A program made the translations under genes and the position numbers. 64,000 nt of DNA from an uncultured Candidatus Melainabacteria bacterium (lineage in GTDB: Bacteria; Cyanobacteriota; Vampirovibrionia; Gastranaerophilales; Gastranaerophilaceae): positions 1 through 64,000 of the forward strand of contig CAKUUY010000002.1 in assembly GCA_934693235.1 (NCBI GenBank). The letters are read 5' to 3'. Under the pieces are notes generated by a model. It was given only the letters and a program-made list of their open reading frames with translations. It searched no databases and had not been told where the DNA came from. How positions within the stretch are numbered: position 1 is the stretch's first letter; every line of letters begins with the position of its first letter. This document shows, one piece after another, positions 60,703 through 64,000 of this stretch.

Positions 60703-61362
60703 ATGCAAGCCCGCAGAGCAGCAAGAGAATTAGCATTCATATTATTTTCACAGTTTGATAAAAAAATTACAAATTATTCAAGAGAAGATTTGCAAGATAT
60801 TATCTTGAAATCAGTTAGAATTTTAACAAGTTCTGCAACAGAAGAACTTAAAATCGCGTTAGGCGGTTTGGTTGCAATGAGGAACCAGATCGAAAACTAT
60901 GAAGCTGATGCAGAAGAAAATTTGAAAAGACCTATCGGAGCAGCAAACATTCCGGTTCCAATTCCTATGACTTCTGATATGACAGGTAGAATTAATGAGA
61001 TGATTGACATTGCCGAAAAATCAATGCTGGCATTGGAAATTGCAGAATTCACAACCCTAGACTCACAACATGACGTTAAAAATTATGCAATCCAAATTGC
61101 TGATTTCTTCCAAAAAAATCATGATGAAGTTGATGAAATTATCCAAAAATATGCTAAAAACTGGGATTTGGGTCGTCTGGTAAAAATGGATAAAGATATT
61201 TTGCGTATCGCAATCGTTGAACTTTTATACATCAAAGACGCTCCAATGAAAGTTGTTGTTGATGAAGCACTTGAACTTGCGAAAAAATATTCAACAGACG
61301 ATAGCGCGTCATTTATCAATGGTGTTTTAGCAAAAGTAATCGTTGATTTCGGAATTAGTTAG
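60703..61362 (+). CDS. nusB: Transcription antitermination factor NusB
   Basis: The 219-residue protein opens ARRAARELAFILFSQFDKKI and closes with the RNA-binding helical domain WDLGRLVKMDKDILRIAIVE, APMKVVVDEALELAKKYSTD and FINGVLAKVIVDFGI. It is longer than the 140-residue E. coli form owing to an internal helical insertion (about 50-110), as in cyanobacterial NusB. It acts in rRNA antitermination with NusE. AAAGAGG lies before the ATG. Confidence 0.92.
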   Translation: MQARRAARELAFILFSQFDKKITNYSREDLQDIILKSVRILTSSATEELKIALGGLVAMRNQIENYEADAEENLKRPIGAANIPVPIPMTSDMTGRINEMIDIAEKSMLALEIAEFTTLDSQHDVKNYAIQIADFFQKNHDEVDEIIQKYAKNWDLGRLVKMDKDILRIAIVELLYIKDAPMKVVVDEALELAKKYSTDDSASFINGVLAKVIVDFGIS

Positions 61363-61374
61363 GAATTATAAAAG

Positions 61375-61495
61375 ACGATAAGGCAATAAGTGAATAAGTT
61401 CGTTATAGTTGCTACGCAACAAAGTATATTTTCGAACGAAGTGAGCTAAATGAACTCATTTACCTATTCACTTATCGCCTTATTCACTTCTGTTT
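61375..61495. repeat. Intergenic palindromic repeat between nusB and ftsY
   Basis: GATAAGGCAATAAGTGAATA and TATTCACTTATCGCCTTATT are inverted around a core (61398-61447) that holds TTGCTACGCAA and a TTCGAA centre. The core is the reverse complement of the 57727-57776 repeat with 8 mismatches in 50. Confidence 0.8.
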
Positions 61496-61505
61496 AAGGG
61501 TAGAT

Positions 61506-62420
61506 ATGTTCGGATTTTTTAAAGATAAATTTAATAACCTTAAAGAAACTGTTTCTAATACAGCTCAAGTTCTTGTCGGAAATGTTGTAAATTCTGTCGG
61601 ACAAGAAGAAGAATTCTCAGAATTTGTACTTGATGATATGGAAGATATGTTGATTTCTGCAGATTTAGGCGTAAATTATGCGGCAGAACTTGTTGACAAA
61701 CTCAGAAATCAATCAAAAATCAAACCTGCTGATGTGAAAAACTATTTAAAATCTGAATTTCTAAATGTTTTAAAAAACGCAGGAGACAATAACTTAAACT
61801 ACAAAGAAAACGAATTAAATATATATTTTATAACAGGCGTAAACGGAGCCGGCAAAACAACTCTTATCGGGAAACTTGCATATAAGTTTAATCAAGAAGG
61901 TAAAAAAGTTTTAATCGCCGCAGGAGATACATTCAGAGCTGCAGCAGAGGAACAATTAGACATTTGGTCAAAACGAGCAGGCGCCGAAATTGTGCGCAGA
62001 GATAAAGCAGATCCTGCTTCCGTTGTTTATGAAGCTATTGAAAAAGCTAAAAAAGAAAAATTTGACGTGATTTTAGTAGATACAGCAGGGCGTTTGCAAA
62101 ACAAATTCAATCTTATGGAAGAATTAAAAAAAATCAAATCCGTAATTGATAAAAAAGCTCCAGAAGCCCTAAGAGAATGTATTTTGGTATTAGATGCAAA
62201 TACCGGTCAAAATGGTTTACAGCAAGCAAAAGTTTTTACAGAAGCAGTTAACGTTACTTGTGTTGCATTGACAAAACTCGACGGTTCGGCTAAAGGAGCA
62301 ATAATTCTTGCAGTGGCCAAAGAAATGAAACTTCCAGTAAAACTCGTCGGAGTGGGCGAAAAAATGGAAGATTTAAAAATATTTAATTCAGAAGAATTTG
62401 TTAATGCGTTGTTTAATTAA
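61506..62420 (+). CDS. ftsY: Signal recognition particle receptor FtsY
   Basis: The 304-residue SRP GTPase has the N domain (about 1-100) and G domain with P-loop GVNGAGKTTLIGKLA, AGDTFRAAAEEQLDIWSKRA, VDTAGRLQNKFNLMEELKK, TKLDGSAKGA and GVGEKMEDLKIFNSEEFVNA. It lacks the long acidic A domain of E. coli FtsY, as in many bacteria. It docks SRP-ribosome complexes at the membrane. AAGGGTAG lies upstream of the ATG. It lies 12 bp before the peptidase gene. Confidence 0.96.
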   Translation: MFGFFKDKFNNLKETVSNTAQVLVGNVVNSVGQEEEFSEFVLDDMEDMLISADLGVNYAAELVDKLRNQSKIKPADVKNYLKSEFLNVLKNAGDNNLNYKENELNIYFITGVNGAGKTTLIGKLAYKFNQEGKKVLIAAGDTFRAAAEEQLDIWSKRAGAEIVRRDKADPASVVYEAIEKAKKEKFDVILVDTAGRLQNKFNLMEELKKIKSVIDKKAPEALRECILVLDANTGQNGLQQAKVFTEAVNVTCVALTKLDGSAKGAIILAVAKEMKLPVKLVGVGEKMEDLKIFNSEEFVNALFN

Positions 62421-62432
62421 TGGTGGTGTAAT

Positions 62433-63545
62433 TTGGCTGAATATAATATTTTAAAAAAGACTAAAACCAGTTTAGGAAATGATATTTATTTAATCGGTCC
62501 TGAAAATTTTCAACCGAAAACACCTATATCTCTTGTCATCGGGGTTTTTCATGGTGACGAACCTCAGGGGAAATTCTTGATTGAAGAATATCTGAAAAAT
62601 CAATCATCCCCCACCTCGAAATCAAAGATTTCGGTCCTCCCGCCGGTGGAGGACACCAATTTTAACAACAAATGCCTTATTCAACTTGGCAAAAATCTAC
62701 GAAATAATTCTACAAAAGAAGAAATTATTCTATGGCAGTACCTTAAACAAAAACAGCTTGGGGTAAAATTTAGGCGTCAACAAGTAATTGGGAAATATAT
62801 TGTAGATTTTGTATGCTTTGAAAAAAGAATTATCATTGAACTTGATGGTGGTCAGCATAACAATGAACAAAATATAAAAAAAGATAAAGCAAGAGATTTA
62901 TTTTTTGAATGTAATAATTATAATGTTATTCGACTATGGAATAATGAAATTACTCAAAATATAGATGGAGTAATACAAAAAATCCAATCTGTAATAGAAT
63001 GTCCACCCCTTGTGGGAGGACCGAAATCTTTGATTTCGAGGTGGGGTGAAAAAGAGGCAAATCTTTTATTTATCCCTTGCTTAAACCCTGATGGAATGAA
63101 ACTTGGGAAACGGACAAATGCAAACGGAGTTGATTTAAACAGAAATTTTCCGACAAAAAACTGGGGGAAAAATTGCGGAGATAATGCAACTTGCGATGAT
63201 GCTAAAACAGCCTATTATGGCGGCATATCAAGCGGGAGCGAAATTGAAACACAGTTTCTTATTGATACTATTAAAGAATTTAAGCCTGCAAGAATACTCA
63301 CTCTACATGCTCCGTACAAAGTTGTAAACTACGACGGCCCTGCAAAAGAACTTGCAGAGGAAATTTCTGAAATCATAAATTACCCCGTCGAAGCAAGTAT
63401 TGGCTACCCAACCCCAGGAAGTTTCGGAACATACGCCGGTGTAGAAAGACAAATTCCAACAATTACATTGGAATTAGATGAAGAAATACCGGTCGAACAA
63501 CTTATCCAACCGGTATTTGAAATTTTTGATGAAGTTTTGTCTTAA
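62433..63545 (+). CDS. M14-type (MpaA-like) zinc peptidase interrupted in frame by a DUF559 endonuclease domain
   Basis: The host parts are residues 1-58 (SLVIGVFHGDEPQGKFLIEE, zinc ligands His40 and Glu43) and 206-370 (LLFIPCLNPDGMKLGKRTNA, GVDLNRNFPTKNW, zinc His near 292 in ILTLHAPY, catalytic Glu in TLELDEEIP). Together they form a normal-length peptidase of about 224 residues, likely acting on murein peptides. Residues 59-205 are foreign: repeat-encoded ends and a DUF559 domain (LRNNSTKEEIILWQYLKQKQ; GKYIVDFVCFEKRIIIELDG; GQHNNEQ; VIRLWNNEI). The insert is exactly 146 codons. I see no intein splicing motifs, so the product is either a fusion protein or a broken peptidase. The start is TTG with GGTGG upstream. 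Confidence 0.88.
   Translation: MAEYNILKKTKTSLGNDIYLIGPENFQPKTPISLVIGVFHGDEPQGKFLIEEYLKNQSSPTSKSKISVLPPVEDTNFNNKCLIQLGKNLRNNSTKEEIILWQYLKQKQLGVKFRRQQVIGKYIVDFVCFEKRIIIELDGGQHNNEQNIKKDKARDLFFECNNYNVIRLWNNEITQNIDGVIQKIQSVIECPPLVGGPKSLISRWGEKEANLLFIPCLNPDGMKLGKRTNANGVDLNRNFPTKNWGKNCGDNATCDDAKTAYYGGISSGSEIETQFLIDTIKEFKPARILTLHAPYKVVNYDGPAKELAEEISEIINYPVEASIGYPTPGSFGTYAGVERQIPTITLELDEEIPVEQLIQPVFEIFDEVLS
62609..63046 (+). mobile_element. DUF559 endonuclease element with 47-bp terminal inverted repeats
   Basis: The left end (62609-62655) and right end (63000-63046) are inverted copies: 33 bp perfect (starting CCCCACCTCGAAATCAAAGA) then 9 of 14 matching. Each end contains the small hairpin CGAAATC-AAA-GATTTCG. 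Between them lies the DUF559 coding region, related to Vsr-like PD-(D/E)XK nucleases. The length is 438 bp, a multiple of three, and the host frame is preserved on both sides. No clear target duplication is seen. Confidence 0.88.
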
Positions 63546-63967
63546 AAAAATTTAAAACTCAATGTCGATTTACCATCATTACTTACCAAAGTGTAAGCAC
63601 CGGCTTTTTCATCAGCCCTAACAGTTAAACCATTTTTCTTTTGCAGTGCTTTATTATTTTTCAAAGCCTGTAAATCAGAACGTGTCAGGTGTTCACCTTT
63701 TTTATCCTTTTGATCAGCCTTTCTTGCAGTATCAAACATGTTATACTCAGTAGAACTCAAATTCATTGCTCGTTCTGCAGTTGCTTTCGGTTGGTTTTTC
63801 CACTTGAAAGAAATATTGATTTTCCCATTTTTAACAACAGCTCTTGAGTCTAAATTGTTTAATTTTCCGTTACCTTTAAAATTTTGAATAGTTACATTTT
63901 GATCTACTTTAACTTTAAAAGTATTATCCGATTGAGATCGTTGTGCAACTGTTAAGTCTCTGCCCAT
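63542..63967 (-). CDS. Hypothetical protein, 141 residues
   Basis: The family is not recognised. The N-terminal half looks beta-rich (FKVKVDQNVTIQNFKGNGKL; VVKNGKINISFKWKNQ), followed by a basic helical part (LTRSDLQALKNNKALQKKNG) and a short beta end (YTLVSNDGKSTLSFKFF). There is no signal peptide. A consensus GGAGG lies six bases before the ATG. It converges with the peptidase gene, overlapping by 4 bp. Confidence 0.7.
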   Translation of the reverse strand: MGRDLTVAQRSQSDNTFKVKVDQNVTIQNFKGNGKLNNLDSRAVVKNGKINISFKWKNQPKATAERAMNLSSTEYNMFDTARKADQKDKKGEHLTRSDLQALKNNKALQKKNGLTVRADEKAGAYTLVSNDGKSTLSFKFF

Positions 63968-64000
63968 ATTATACCTCCGTGTTGGTTTATGTATATAAAA

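Noticed and set aside
62609..63046. Intein inside the peptidase gene
   Set aside because: An intein would start with Cys or Ser and end His-Asn before a Cys, Ser or Thr, with splicing blocks. None is visible, and the inverted repeats at both ends argue for an insertion element instead.
62593..63053. TGAAAAA on both sides of the DUF559 element as a target-site duplication
   Set aside because: The copies are not at equal distance from the repeat ends, and removing the interval would shift the host frame.

Overview
The window looks like a chromosomal segment of an AT-rich, Gram-negative-type gut bacterium. My best placement is the non-photosynthetic cyanobacterial lineage Melainabacteria / Candidatus Gastranaerophilales. 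That is an inference from recalled family traits: many short-leader prepilin-like proteins with an FTLAEVLITLG-type N-terminus, FtsZ together with SepF, an internally extended NusB, MlaA and MlaD lipid-transfer parts beside a heptosyltransferase-like enzyme, many TPR proteins, and large lineage-restricted proteins. No ribosomal RNA, CRISPR array or complete prophage is visible.

Layout. 1-4.6 kb: end of adhE, a prepilin-like gene facing an XRE regulator, a second prepilin-like gene with a G10 tract at its start, tRNA-Cys, a TPM-domain protein and a nucleotidyltransferase-like protein. 4.6-8.8 kb: tRNA-Val with a copy of its 3' end, then gcvT-gcvH-gcvPA (no gcvPB) and a DnaJ-type chaperone. 8.9-16.7 kb: ispD-thiL with a GGDEF / degenerate HD-GYP protein, a heptosyltransferase-like protein, a ROK sugar kinase and a divergent secreted GH13 enzyme. 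16.9-21.5 kb: a 1537-residue coiled-coil protein. 21.7-28.4 kb: trxA, a DnaQ-like exonuclease, an OPA transporter, gmk, coaBC, a NIF3-family gene carrying in-frame palindromic insertions, and a second prepilin / XRE pair. 28.4-33.5 kb: tRNA-Gln with a copied tail, a NifX-like protein, ftsZ, nadK and an SPFH protein. 33.7-45 kb: lineage-specific proteins, a TPR-glycosyltransferase, yggS-sepF, upp, an MCE protein, an omega-like subunit, a purine nucleoside phosphorylase and an acetyltransferase. 45-54.3 kb: a MlaA/hydrolase fusion, an EamA transporter, a TonB-C-like protein, a GNAT enzyme, a histidine kinase, a KdsC-like phosphatase, a TPR protein and lysC. 54.8-64 kb: two unknown proteins, a lipoate ligase-like enzyme, two tandem secreted TolC-like paralogues, a TPR protein, nusB, ftsY, and an M14 peptidase gene interrupted in frame by a DUF559 endonuclease element.

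Main biology. (1) Palindrome-bounded elements sit inside protein-coding genes without breaking the frame: a 438-bp element with 47-bp terminal inverted repeats that encodes a DUF559 nuclease domain inside a peptidase gene, and GC-rich palindromes inside the NIF3 gene. Together they suggest a mobile system that tolerates being translated. (2) A G10 tract lies between a well-placed SD-ATG and the body of a prepilin gene, with the frames mismatched, as expected of an OFF phase variant. (3) At least a dozen genes have a -10 box ending about 6 nt before the ATG and no Shine-Dalgarno, which predicts common leaderless mRNAs. (4) Two tRNA genes are each followed by a second copy of their 3' end. (5) Two unrelated genes share an 80-bp promoter/leader containing four ATGCT repeats.
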